This document shows positions 11,731 through 22,883 of a DNA stretch of 64,000 nt, one piece after another. Position numbers and translations under genes: made by a program. The notes below the pieces were generated by a model. That model saw only the letters and a program-made list of their open reading frames with translations. It searched no databases and was not told the origin of the DNA. The stretch comes from Amphiura filiformis (lineage: Eukaryota > Echinodermata > Ophiuroidea > Amphilepidida > Amphiuridae), in contig NC_092647.1 in the NCBI RefSeq assembly GCF_039555335.1, positions 15,362,094 to 15,426,093 on the forward strand. The letters run 5' to 3'. Position 1 is the stretch's first letter. Each line of letters opens with the position of its first letter.

Positions 11731-12094
11731 ATGCACTACAGACAACGGCTATCTACTGTAGATAGCGCAACATAATCTCACCACATGAGAGACACTTTAC
11801 TATGCACTACAGACAACGGCTATCTACAGTAGATAACACAACATAACCTCACCACATGAAAGACACTATACTATATGTACTACAGAAAACGGCTATCTAC
11901 AGTAGATAGCGCAACATAAAGTCATCACATGAGAGACACTATACTATGCACTACAGATAACAGCTATCTACAGTAGATAGCTACAGTAGATAGTGCAACA
12001 TAACCTCAACACATGAGAGACACTATGCTATGTACTACAGATAACAGCTATCTACAGTAGATAGCACAACGTTACCACATGAGAGACACTATAC
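11731..12094. repeat. Satellite B, left block (about 70-75 bp period)
   Basis: Five units. Each holds a palindrome GCTATCTACAGTAGATAGC (arms 9 bp, one central base) followed by CGCAACATAACCTCACCACA and TGAGAGACACTATACTATG. The first palindrome (11748-11766) has T at the centre; the others have A. The block is interrupted by the foldback element at 12095-12644. Confidence 0.95.
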
Positions 12095-12644
12095 TAAACT
12101 GGCCTAAAAAAGAAACTTTTTCGCAAGGTCATATCTAAAAATCCTGTCCATAAAAATGAACAAGATTACTTCAATACTGTACTCTTTAACACTGATCAGT
12201 AACCAAACAGTTGTCCAACTGACACAACAGCAAAATGCACTGACATGGAACAGCTTCCTGGATCACATTCACAGCCCAATTATTCGCACCCAACACAAGA
12301 AATCTGCGAGTAAGTGGAATAGTGTGGAACAAGACCTGTTTCTTGAAGAAAGTGTGTGAAAAGCAGAAGCAGCCCGTTACACACTATTCCACTTACTCTT
12401 TGGAAATAATCTCCTGTGTATTAAGGATTTTTTACCCATTCTGAAAGATTTCTTTTGCTGGATGCCAATTATTCGCCTGTGAATGTGGTTCAGGAAGATG
12501 TTCCGTGTCAGTGTATTTTGCTGTTGTGTCAGTTGGCCAACTGTTTGGTTACCGACCTATGTGTAATTTTGGTTCATTTTTATGAACAGGATTTCAAGAT
12601 ATGACTTTGTGAAAAATTATAAGTTTCTTTTTGAGGCCAGTTTA
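12095..12644. mobile_element. 550-bp foldback element inside satellite B
   Basis: The ends TAAACTGGCC and GGCCAGTTTA are mirror images, and the inversion continues inward. Left AAAATCCTGTCCATAAAAAT pairs with right TTTTTATGAACAGGATTTC. Left AGTAAGTGGAATAGTGTG (from 12312) pairs with CACACTATTCCACTTACT (ending at about 12400). So each arm is well over 200 bp with a small centre at about 12335-12380. It splits satellite B. A 67-codon frame inside is not considered a gene. Confidence 0.9.
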
Positions 12645-12895
12645 TATCTACAGATAATGGTTATCTACAGTAGATAACACAACGTTACCACATGAGAGAC
12701 ACTATACTATGTACTACAGATAACAGCTATCTACAGTAGATAGCGCAACATAACCTCACCACATGAGAGACACTATACTTACTACAGATAACAGCTATCT
12801 ACAGTAGATAGCACAACGTTGCCACATGAGAGACACTATACATTAACAGTTATCTACAGTAGATAGCGCAACATAACCTACCCACATGAGAGGCC
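12645..12895. repeat. Satellite B, right block
   Basis: Continues the units of 11731-12094 after the foldback insertion, with palindromes near 12658, 12727, 12790 and 12846. Confidence 0.93.
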
Positions 12896-14754
12896 AAAAA
12901 ATCAGGTTCATCAAAAGATTATTACACAGTATGGCTTTAATGTTCTCTTCCCGTTTCATGATATACGATATGATTTGTAGCTTTTTCTGGCAACACTGAC
13001 CAGGGCAGTAAATAAAAGAGGATCTAGTTACATTCCCCAAGAGACATTGTCTAATCATAAGAATAAAGCTACAATATACCTTGACTTTGTCAATGCACTG
13101 ATTATCAACAGTAACATATGCATAATCATATTGCCAACTTCAGGATTGGGTACAAAATTAAATGTTAAATTATATTTACCAGTTTAGGGATTGGTCAAAA
13201 ATATTCACTGGCACAAATATTTTTTCTCAATAATTATATGTTAGTTTCAAAAGACCTTTCAAAAATAATGAATATCAACGGGTCAGTGATACTAATTCAA
13301 AACTTTCCATGTAGGTCTAGGCCTATGGACATGGGGACCAGCTATAGGAAATGTGAATGGGGCAAAAATGATAACATTGCAACAATCCCTAAATTCTAAA
13401 TATGATCCCTTGATATCAACATTAGTTGATTATTATCACTATCTACACTTCCTAATAATATGCCAGTCAATTTGAATACCTTCTTGGTTCTAAACAATTA
13501 CACTGCAAAAACAGTCATTAACATTTAGAAAAGTGTTTAAAAACACTTTTCTAAACATATTCTTGCCTTCATTTGGTAAACATGTTCAAATATTAGGAAA
13601 TATTTAGCGTATTCATAGAATAAAAGATGGGATTTTGTCTTTTGCCTATCCAATAATTGTGTCGTATTTGTGATTTTTAATTCTGGTGATTAATTATAGC
13701 TATACCACCTTTGTTTCATAACCACTAAGGTAAAGAAAATTTTTAATTTTGGCTATAGCCCCCTCTTCAGAAGTATTTCTACTTGCTCAAGTAGCATTTG
13801 ATGCAAATTTTGCCACATTGTATGTATTTTTTTTTAAATTCATCTAAAAGTGCCAAAAATGGCCAAAAATGATGTTATATATCCCTTTCCAGCCTTTCAA
13901 TCCCCACTAATCTTCATCTCCATAGACTTTACATGACAAAAATGAAAAGGTCCATGAAAACATAACCACATTCAAGTTTGTAATAAAATTTGCACAAAAT
14001 GCTAATTGAGCAATTACATAATACAATGCACTAGTTTTTGAAAGGGCTGTATACAAATTATTTTTTATGTATGCTAATCACTGATGTGTATTGTCTTTTC
14101 AAAAATAACATGTCCATCTGAAACACCTGTGAAGCCACATCCAAGGTCAATGACCTGGCAAGATCAAAGCCCGAGAATCCTAAGTCTGCCGACTTCACAG
14201 GTTGGTGTCTGTGTACCTTTACATGTATGTTACATTGAGATATCATCCAAATAGCATGGAATTCTGCAACTAGTAAACAAGATATTACCATGAATATCAC
14301 TTTTATATTTCAAAAGTGAAATGATGCATGGAGTGTTCTATGGCATCCCACTATCTATCCACCTGTGTGTGTTTGATCATGATTTATGAGTACATTTACA
14401 CATGCATAAAGTTTCTCTATTTTCCACCTTGCTCACTCTTAACACCTTGCTAAATGCACAGCTTAATACCATACTCGACAAATTCTGAATGTTAAGTCAT
14501 GTTTTTAACATGAATATGAGCAAATCAGATTCTTTACTTTGGTAATAGAACAGCTTTGCATTTGCTCAGCAATAAATCATCATTTTGAGTTTAAAGTATG
14601 ATTTTATAAAGGCCCTAAGCATAATCGGATTAAACATTAATACTATGTTGTAGGCTAATCACTTGTCTTTTTTCAACAAAAAATTATCATTGCATTTATG
14701 GTATACTTGTTAGATTTGATGTAAGCCTATACCAGATAAGGTATGAGGATATTA
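12896..14754. other. No gene recognised
   Basis: AT-rich and unique-looking apart from the hairpin at 13525-13554. Short minus-strand frames here have no recognisable protein features. Confidence 0.6.
13525..13554. repeat. Perfect hairpin, 14-bp arms
   Basis: TTAGAAAAGTGTTT, two-base loop, AAACACTTTTCTAA. It lies 20 bases after CACTGCAAAAACAG, an end-like motif similar to the element at 22884, but no matching second end was found. Confidence 0.8.
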
Positions 14755-15350
14755 TCACTACTTCTTATTCCAGAAAAATACAGCACTAATTTTGTCGGAT
14801 TAAAAAGTATCCTGTTTTGCCAAATGAAACATAGCTATATCCTAATCCTTTAGTTAATTTTACTGGCATTGAAAGTCAAATTATAATATTTGGTCAATTT
14901 TTGGATATGGTTCAAAAACACAAGTTTTTAGGGATTGTTTTGTATGCTGTGACATTCAAGCCAAAAGACTTGTACAAAGACTAATTAAGTTATGCATTCT
15001 AATTTTAGGAAAACACATTTTCTAATCTTTTTCATAACCAATTATTAACAATAACAGAAAATATCAAAATTATGAGCAAACTATTAGCCTATACTCAAGA
15101 GTTTGAATGTTTAGACCTATGCCAAGTCTTACAATTTTGTGACTACAATTGCAAGAAAACATGCACATTTGTATGTTTTTGGCTTGTTTTTCCACAAATT
15201 GCATAAATGTTAAAATTTGACTTTTATTGCCAGTTAGAACTAACTAAAGGATTAGGTTTTTGCTATGTTCCTGGCAAAACAAGATAATATTATTTTTTTA
15301 AATTCCAACAAATTAGCGCTGTATTTTTATTGAATCAGGAGTAAACAAGT
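14755..15350. mobile_element. Imperfect foldback element, about 600 bp
   Basis: Left arm blocks AAAAATACAGCACTAATTT, CTGTTTTGCCA and CCTAATCCTTTAGTTA reappear inverted in the same order on the right (TAACTAAAGGATTAGG, TGGCAAAACA, AAATTAGCGCTGTATTTTT). Arms are at least 130 bp with many mismatches. No coding sequence or target duplication was identified. Confidence 0.72.
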
Positions 15351-15423
15351 TCTGCCTCCCCAAGTCAAAACACAATATCTGTAGATATTTTATAACTGTG
15401 ATACTGTTTTATTACCTGGAAGA

Positions 15424-15652
15424 TACCGTATTGTCGGTAATAAACACCCAGGGCCGTTGCATTTTTCCAAAAGGGGGACGTTTTTTAGAAGTGAATTTTA
15501 AGTTTAAAAAAATTTTAATCGGGCTCAATTGCAATTTAGCGATCGCTACTGACATGACTGATGCAAGTTTTAAGCTTACTCACACAGTATGGCATGAAAA
15601 TATTTGCATTTTTGTCAATTTGTCATTGAGCGTTTATTACAGACAATACCAG
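15424..15652. mobile_element. Small TIR element
   Basis: Left TACCGTATTGTCGGTAATAA, right TTATTACAGACAATACCAG. About 25 bp of imperfect terminal repeats, non-coding interior. Confidence 0.7.
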
Positions 15653-16204
15653 TAGGTGTTATTGAATCAGTGTGCTCACAAAGTAGTAAATTATGCAGTA
15701 CACATGGATTTAATACCATAAAAGAGATACTGTGTTTGTATTTAGGAGGCTGGTATTTCAAATCTATCTGCTTCTTAAGAAAAAGGCAGTATTCACAAGC
15801 CATTACCAAAGCAGATACAACTATTACTCTATCACTCATGCATGACAAACACTATTGATAACTATTTCCCATCTGTCTCCAGAAGAAAAACAGTTGTGAC
15901 TCCGCTAATAGGTTGGATGTGAAGAGAGGAAGGAGATTTGGTAATGAAAGATGCTACTTGACGATCTAGGCTAAACCTCCTTCATATTCCAGAAAGAAGA
16001 TCTATAAGAGAAATTGAATACTTTAACATAAGCACATTATTTTTCTTTCCTCAAAGAGATGTTACAATCGAAGTCATTATTTTCTGTTTCATAGTTTCAT
16101 CCTTGTGAATTTTAAACCAAAACTTCTGCTGACAAATTTGGCAGTTACCTTTGTTCATATCAAATTGGAACAGGACTTGTTTGGTATGTTTTAAAAAGGC
16201 ATTT
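15653..16204. other. No gene recognised
   Basis: No structure seen. Confidence 0.55.
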
Positions 16205-16290
16205 ATAATCCACAACCTCATCCCACACTTTAATAAAAAACAAAGTTGAGAGTTTTATACCACCAGAGACCTCTGGTTACCAGGGGCGGA
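16205..16290. repeat. Fragment of the 23842/58187 element
   Basis: CCACAACCTCATCC followed about 45 bases later by TTTTATACCACCAGAGACCT matches the left part of the element at 23842-24148. The rest is missing. Confidence 0.6.
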
Positions 16291-16369
16291 TTCAGGAATG
16301 CAAAATATTTCTTGCAGATTGTTTCACTGGGCAAAATTATCGTCAAATTTGTATTTATGTTCTGTTAAG

Positions 16370-16478
16370 GGCTATAGGTCACCCACCTTTGCACATTATT
16401 TTTGTGGGACCTGAGAGTACATCAGACACACCAAATTACATTCTGAATATGAGGATTGTCCTTCTGATGTCAAATAAT
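16370..16478. repeat. Fragment of the 30331 foldback arm
   Basis: TTTTTGTGGGACCTGAGAGT, ACATCAGACA and CTTCTGATGTCAAATAATTT follow the same order as the left arm of the foldback at 30331-30987. A matching right-arm fragment lies at 16698-16765, inside the neighbouring 8-bp-TSD element. Confidence 0.65.
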
Positions 16479-16479
16479 T

Positions 16480-16646
16480 TGGTGTACACTGGAGTACCCA
16501 TGATGTACCTCTGGAGTACCCATGCTGTATCGCTGGTGTACACATGGTGTTCACTGGAGCACCCATGATGTACCTCTGGAGTGTCTATGATGTACCTTTG
16601 GAGTACCCACGATGTCCTCTGGAGTATACCTATGGTGTATCTCTAC
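16480..16646. repeat. CTCTGGAGTACCCAT minisatellite, left part
   Basis: Seven to eight diverged units of about 22 bp with core GATGTACCTCTGGAGTACCC. They resume at 17209-17305 after the inserted element. The same core forms the array at 38815-39530. Confidence 0.88.
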
Positions 16647-17208
16647 CAGGGACAGACTTAGGTTTCAGTTTTCTACTGGCCCTCCGGGAGAAGGACAGCC
16701 TCGTTTTCAAAATGCAATTCGATATGTCTGATGTGCTCTCCCACAAAAAATATGTGGAAACTTTGCTATCAAGCAAACCTTAACATTTTAATTTGGTTTG
16801 TACTGAATGTACTCAATGTAGAGAGTGTAGTCACTAACACAAATTCAGAGCTATTCAGTCAGTACGGTAGTCCTGCCTTTTTTTAGTTCCAAAAGTTCAC
16901 AAAGGTTCAAATATGTGTCGCTATCATCATAAGATAGAGCACGCAAGAGATTGGAAGTAGTATGTAGGCCTAGCAACACAAGAATAAGAATATAAATATA
17001 CGAAAAATCATTTAATAAAGATATAAATTACAGATGACAGATGGAGCAGAAACTGTGTAAATATGGCCATCACTGATTATATCTTTTTGTCTCAAATGTG
17101 TTATATCAGGCTCAAAAATCTAGTGGCCCACCGGGCCAGCATTGTTGGAAGTTTACTGGCCCGACTCAAAATCCACTGACCGCGGGCCACCGCTTAAATC
17201 TGTCCCTG
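16647..17208. mobile_element. hAT-like element inside minisatellite
   Basis: Left CAGGGACAGACTTAGG, right CTTAAATCTGTCCCTG. Perfect 8-bp target duplication ATCTCTAC (16639-16646 and 17209-17216). 562 bp with no transposase. It carries a fragment of the 30331-type foldback near its left end. Confidence 0.92.
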
Positions 17209-17305
17209 ATCTCTACTATCTTTGGAGTATCCATTATGTACCTCTAGAGTATACATGGTATATTCTGGAGTACTCATGGTGTACACTACAAGACCCATGA
17301 AACAC
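17209..17305. repeat. Minisatellite, right part
   Basis: Three to four diverged units (GTACCTCTAGAGTATACATG and similar) continuing 16480-16646. Confidence 0.8.
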
Positions 17306-17482
17306 CTCTTGCAGAAAGCTGCCCACTTTCACTGTTTATTCAGGATTGTAAATAATTTGTCACTCTTTTATTAAAATGCTTCTGTATCATCCTCTGGCTA
17401 TGGGTATCATTTTGTGTATATAACTTGGATACCAGCTGATGCTTTTGCATATTATTTCAAGTGCAGACCCTTACTTACTTAC

Positions 17483-17745
17483 TTGTTACCTAACCCTAAC
17501 CCGCCAGGGGCTTTTTGGCGACGAGAAGGGAAAGAAATAAGGAATAAAGAGAGAAAACAAAGAAAGAAGTTATTTGCTTTGGGTGGGATTCGAACCCGAG
17601 ACCCCTCGCATGCCAACCACTGGCTCGGCGACACTTTGCCACGGGTCTTGGGCTTCGCTGGCCAGCGAAACCGTGCCTATATATCACTTAGGGTGATTGC
17701 ATCATCACACTACATGGGATGCACGCACGAACAGCGCATATATGA
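17483..17745 (-). mobile_element. tRNA-derived SINE, copy 1
   Basis: Read on the minus strand, an A-box-like GAGCCAGTGGTTGGCATG is followed by a near-consensus B box GGGTTCGAATCCC (17585-17597), the internal RNA polymerase III promoter of tRNA genes. A pyrimidine-rich body follows, then a 3' end GGCGGGTTAGGGTTAGG and TAAG repeats. The same layout occurs in 32870-33125. It is a retroposon, not a functional tRNA: the tRNA body does not fold into a full cloverleaf. Confidence 0.85.
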
Positions 17746-18084
17746 AGTAGTATTTTGTAGTACTCAAGCGTGTTAGGGTTAAGCAGACCCTGTGCAGACC
17801 CTAATGGACAATAATAAGGTCACAAAACCAAACATATTTTAACTTGACACATACGGTTATACTCATCACTGCCTTGGTAAGAAGCACATATATTGCAAAC
17901 AAACATGTAAATAATGAATGTTGTTAACATTACAATCTAATTACGCAAGGAAATTGAGGGATGAGCCTTGATAAACAGCTGTGACCTTTGATGAATAGTG
18001 CTTGCCATTCAGGGGGATTCTCAGTGCTGGGGATAGGTACCCATATCTGGACAGCGCATATGTATGAAAAGTGCATTTTACACT
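17746..18084. other. No gene recognised
   Basis: Spacer between the SINE and a MITE fragment. Confidence 0.5.
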
Positions 18085-18271
18085 CCAAGAATATAAAAAG
18101 TATACAAAAAGTCCCAAAATTTCAGAAAAAATCAGGCGTTTTACGCTTTTTTGGACAAAAAAGGACCAAATTTTGTCCACTTTTCACAAAATTGCCCCCC
18201 CCCCACTTGGAAAAAGGTCCACTTTTTCAAAATCAGTACCCCCCCCAATGAAATCCTGCGTACGGGGCCTG
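18085..18271. mobile_element. CAGGCCCGTACGCAGG hAT-like MITE, 5'-degenerate copy
   Basis: Colinear with 28982-29209 from AAAAGTATACAAAAAGTCCC to AATCCTGCGTACGGGGCCTG. The left terminus is not recognisable and no target duplication is visible. Confidence 0.8.
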
Positions 18272-18902
18272 AAGGGAAACATTACAACTTTCATCTCCTA
18301 TTTTTGGTCATCCCTGTTCTAATTACTAGTCCTACTTAGTACAGGCAATTGGTACCCCTTTCAAATGGCAAGAGGTCCCTCCTAAGTTTCACCTCAGATC
18401 ACTTCAATGTTAAACCATCAATCAAAGATGTGTTAAGTAAGCTTTGTTATTTCTTGATATTGGCAAATAATTAGCCATAAATAAGGTATGAAAACATTAT
18501 GAAAGCTGCACACATAAAGAAAGACACATTTAAGATCCACATACTTATACGAAAGTAGAAAAGGAGGTTACAGTGTAATAAAATGTAATTACCAATGCAG
18601 ATTCTAAATTAGCCATTTCTATAATGTTGCTTCTTATACTTCAGACATTCTGGCCCCATTTAGACTACTTAACTTGAGAAGATTTTGTTAGGTTGATGTT
18701 AGAAGCATGGAAGATTTAAAGAGGCTATGCAAATATGGAGGTCTGCATGCCTGCTTTTAGTGTGCACTTTTTTCACTTATATATCTTTATCATACAAATT
18801 AATTATGTTCCTTATACAAAAATAATGTGCGTCTCTGTATAAGCTGTAAGCTGTGACATTAACACACAAATGTGTATAAAGAGTTCAGATGTAGCATGCA
18901 AT
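18272..18902. other. No gene recognised
   Basis: AT-rich spacer. Confidence 0.6.
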
Positions 18903-19193
18903 GGGCTGTTTCGGAAATTAATGGCACCACACCCCCCCCCTAAATAATGTAAATTTTTATCATAATTTTTTGGGAATTCCTAGACCAAAATTGTATCCAA
19001 AAAATTATACTGCCTTAAATTTCCAGTGTAGAAGATGGGCAAATCTTTTTTCAGGAATTCCCAAGGATAAAAAGGGCTCTTTCTTTTGGGAATTCTCATG
19101 TCTTCTTTAGGGTTTTGAGAATAATGACCATGGGGGGGGGGGGAATTCCCACCTCTTCTTTACGAGGAGTGCTTCTAATTTCTGGAATAGCCC
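18903..19193. mobile_element. GGGCT..TTCC-type MITE, different interior
   Basis: Left GGGCTGTTTCGGAAATTA, right TAATTTCTGGAATAGCCC (imperfect 18-bp inverted ends). The interior (GGGAATTC-rich, with G and C homopolymers) is unrelated to the 6215 family, so only the termini are shared. Confidence 0.8.
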
Positions 19194-19411
19194 AATACAT
19201 CCAAAGCCAGCCTTGTTTTATTTGTTTTGTTTTGTTTTTAATAATAATATTGTTATTTTGTGTAAACAGATATACCTTGGAAATAATACCGGTACATAAA
19301 GAAGGGCCCAAAATACAATGTTTAGGCCATAAGGTATTTTTAAAAATCTGCTCTTTCACAAATAAAACATGTACACTAAAGTATAAAATGAAATTATTGA
19401 TAATAGCAATA

Positions 19412-19630
19412 CCGTAAAACCTTGTCTACAAGCATATATTGGGTTTTTGATGAAAGCTTAACTTTAACGAACCAGGCGTATATATACCAATACAATAGAT
19501 TGGTCTTACAATAATACTTGTTTTTATATGCTTGGATCTGTAATTTATTTGCTCAAACTCCATAATGGCGCCTGGAATAATTTAGCTTTCAACAATAGCA
19601 CTTTATATGCTTGTAGACGGGGTTTTACGG
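19412..19630. mobile_element. TA-flanked mariner-type MITE
   Basis: Left CCGTAAAACCTTGTCTACAA, right TTGTAGACGGGGTTTTACGG, flanked by TA on both sides (19410-19411 and 19631-19632). About 25 bp of terminal repeats, non-coding interior. Confidence 0.88.
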
Positions 19631-19904
19631 TATTGATGAATATGACATAGGGCAGCTCACATAGTGTAAGACACATTCTGATCTCTTCATAATTGTATGT
19701 CTATGCAAATAATCTGTGAATTGCATTTTGTAAGTTCCTAAAATATTAACATGTGAAAAAATTAATGACACTTAATTACCTTTGAAGTAGTTTCACAATG
19801 ACTGTTTGAAGGGGACTCTTATGGCACGTACTCTAAAACTGCTTTCATTTGGATTTGGATTTTTTCATCTTATTATATAATATTATATTTATAAAAGGCT
19901 GTTG

Positions 19905-20885
19905 TATTGTATTATTTATTTATTTATTATTTATTAGATCTTATTTTGCCTGGGGAAACCCAATCAGTGTGAACACTGTTTTCCATGGGTGCCCAGGGGT
20001 CAAACAAAATGCATCAAAATGGTTAACAATTTACAAGAATAATAAATATTATATATTAAAATACATTCAAAATTACAAACTCTGGAACTAAAAGACACTT
20101 AGGTACAGATAGCAAATATATATTAAAAATATAAAAATAGCATTAAGATACAATTCTTTTAAAAGTTCCAAGCTTGGCTGGAAGTGGTGCTTTAGCAGCA
20201 GTTGGAAGGTTGTTGAATGCTAAAGCCCCCCTATAACTAAATTTTCTACTGTCCGATGTGTTGCGACAGAGAGATAGGACCAAATTTCCCTGAGAACGAA
20301 CTCTTGTCCTGTAGCTATGAATGTCAGAAACAGTATTAAAAATATTGCACAGATTTGTGGGTAGACTGCCAGTAAGACTTTTGTAAACCATAATATTAAG
20401 GTGTTTCAAACGATCATCACAAAGTTTTTCCCAGCTCAGTCTTCCTAATAAGACATCAGTTGGAAAACGACGTGGAAGCCGAGAATAACTTTACCAGCAG
20501 TATTTTGAAGTACTTTCAATTTAGACAAAAGAGTATTGTTGGCATTACCCCATACTACATCGCAATAATCAAAGTGTGGAATAATTAAAGATTTGTACAA
20601 CATGACAAGAGTTTTTGTTGGCAATACATTATACATACCCTTCTTATAAGACCAATACGCTTGTTGACTTTTAAGACCACTTTGTCAATATTTATACACC
20701 AGGTAAGTGATGGGTCAAACCAAACAGCAAGATATTTAAATTGGTCAATTTGTTCTATTGGCTCACCTCTAATTTGAATGTTGAGCTTATCTTGGGTACG
20801 GGCAAGTTTTTGTTGAGTGCCAAAAAGCATGGATTTTGTTTTTTTGACGTTGAGAGTGAGATGAAACGTTGAGAGTATGAAAGGT
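19905..20885 (-). pseudogene. 5'-truncated CR1/Jockey-like LINE, reverse transcriptase C-terminus
   Basis: On the minus strand, three frames joined by at least two frameshifts (near 20640 and 20490) encode the end of a non-LTR reverse transcriptase. From the 5' side: LTLNVKKTKSMLFG, then FKYLAVWFDPSLTW (the F-x-YL-G-like motif of the thumb region, with A for the usual G). Next come MLYKSLIIPHFDYCDVVWG and KLKVLQNTAGKVILG, a region conserved after the catalytic palm in CR1, L2 and Jockey-type elements. The final frame runs KHLNIMVYKSLTG to a stop at 20143. A short 3' UTR follows, then an (AATAAA)n tail (19912-19940), typical of CR1-like LINEs. The copy starts abruptly at about 20880, upstream of the catalytic FADD-type motif, which is absent. 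It is a dead insertion; the exact clade is uncertain. Confidence 0.9.
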
Positions 20886-21000
20886 GTAGCTAAATAGATA
20901 GGTAGCTAAATAGATAGGTTTTCAATAACCTAACTTTGGACTTAACTTTCTGAGAATAAGTTCATTTTGAACATTCTAAAAATGGATCACTTTAAACGGG

Positions 21001-21276
21001 TATAGACAAATCCAATTTCATGTATTCCTATACCTTAATGGCTGCCAAGTTGGGTCCCCGTCGGCTCAATCTCACCTAAAATGTGAAATAATGCGGCCTT
21101 GGAGGGTATTTTAAACTGCATTCTATCACCCGTGTTACACGTAGACAAAAGAATGATGACAGTTTACAACACAAAAGAATCTAACATTGATTTTTAAGCA
21201 GCTTTTTGGTGTTGCGGGGACCCAAAGATGGCCAACCAAATCCTGACCATGACTTGGCTCGTAGGATTCGTCTATA
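21001..21276. mobile_element. Small TIR element TATAGACAAATCC
   Basis: Left TATAGACAAATCC, right GGATTCGTCTATA (one mismatch). GC-richer interior with several CG dinucleotides. No coding frame. Confidence 0.65.
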
Positions 21277-21849
21277 TAAATAACATAATCTGAACAGGTT
21301 TATGCCCCATATACTAGGGAACATTGTAGGTTGTAATACATTTACATTACAAAACTTTTACATTACAAAGCCTAGGGGCTGGTGCATTAGCTAGATAATG
21401 CCAGGCCTCCCTTACCTCAGCCACTATGACCTCAAATCTCTTTACACAGTTTTTGAAACCTAATATGCATTTTCACTAATAAAATGATCTCAAAATGTTT
21501 TGGGTACAAAAACTCATTTCCACAAAGTGAGGTCATCTTTTGAGCTGTGATCAGTGAATAAAGGTAATAGAACAATGCCACTGACTATGAGAACAGTTTA
21601 GCCTGCAGTGTCTTGTTCTAAATGACCTCATATTTACCAAATTGTACCCATTTGTACAAAAATATGTAAGTAAGGTCAGTTATGACAAGAATTGTAAATC
21701 AAGACAACCCTGATATTTTTCATTTTACTCTTTCAGCTAAAATGGTAAAAATCTTCCTATTATATGCCTTAGGACATTGCACCATTCATGATGATATTCT
21801 ACATCTAGATAGAATTTAGATTAATGCACACCACTTGAGTCTACTTGAA
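21277..21849. other. No gene recognised
   Basis: AT-rich. A duplicated TTTACATTACAAA (about 21337-21370) is the only pattern. Confidence 0.55.
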
Positions 21850-22460
21850 TTAGGGCTATCTACATGCAGTAGATAGCAAGCCTAACATACAACAAATATC
21901 AGACTCTGCTCCTGCTCTATACTGGCTGGACTTGATTAGAGTATTACACCAGGCTTGTGAAGTGGGTATGAAGTTTATTGATAAAGTTGCTACTTGAAAA
22001 TGTTTAATGATCTACAGTAGATAGCAAAGTAAAACTACAGACAATATATCACAATTCATGCTGTCTACAGTAGATAGCAAACTCAAACTACAGCAAATAT
22101 CACAGTTTTTGTTATCTACAGTAGATAGCAAACTCAAACTACAGAAAATAGTAGTTCAGGCTATCTACAGTAGATAGCAAATTAAAACTGCAGAAAACAG
22201 TGAACAGCAAACTCAAACTATAGCAAATATCATAGTTCCTGCTATCTACAGTAGATAGCAAACTCAAACTGCAGAAAATATCACAGTTTGTGCTATCTAC
22301 ATTAGACAGCAAACTGAAACTACACAAAATATCAGTTTGTGCTATCTACAGTAGATAGCAAGCTTAAAGTACAGAAAATAGCACAGTTTGTGCTATCTAC
22401 AGTAGATAGCAAACTCAAAGTACAGAAAATGGCAGTTCATGCTATCTACAGTAGATAGCA
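21850..22460. repeat. Satellite C, about 52 bp period
   Basis: Roughly eleven units, each with the palindrome GCTATCTACAGTAGATAGC followed by AAACTCAAACTACAGAAAAT and a short variable segment. The palindrome is identical to that in satellite B, but the linker is unrelated. The first units (from 21855) are diverged. Confidence 0.94.
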
Positions 22461-22883
22461 AAATCTTTTATTTTTTTATTTTTTTTTTGTTGTTGTTGTT
22501 TTTTGTTTGGCTTGCCATAAAACGATAATCATAAATGAAAATTGTGTATGATTCTGTGGATTTGATGTGTTTTCTATTTTCTTACAGCAACAACTTATTT
22601 CCAAAGCTCACTCCTCTTCCGTTCAGTGACTTATTAAAACCATGACAACTGGTGATCAAACACTGTGAAGCTTATTTCTAAAAAATCAACCAAAATCAAA
22701 TTACTGAATAGATTCATCAGGTTTGTAGATTTACAGTAAGGAAAATTATATTAGAACAAAATCAAATTAAGTTTTTGATACATTTTCGAATTTTAAATTA
22801 TTTACCTAAAAACCTGTTAGGGCCATAACTATCTTGATAAATTTTGTTCATAATATCTTGATAAAAGAATATGTTTTCCAATA
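22461..22883. other. No gene; T-rich run
   Basis: A T/TTG-rich run at about 22467-22505, then AT-rich spacer. Confidence 0.6.

Noticed and set aside
12156..12359. 67-codon protein in the foldback
   Set aside because: It lies in one arm of a palindrome whose other arm does not conserve the frame.
16278..16300. Another hAT end (CAGGGGCGGATTCAGG)
   Set aside because: The word is a typical terminus, but I found no matching inverted end or target duplication nearby.
17414..17776. 120-codon plus-strand protein
   Set aside because: It is the antisense of the tRNA-derived SINE. The GGIRTRDP-like peptide is simply the B box read in reverse, a frequent artefact.
20143..20409. Independent small host genes on the minus strand (three frames between 20143 and 20830)
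   Set aside because: The three frames join into one reverse-transcriptase C-terminus with two frameshifts, so they are one dead LINE and not genes.
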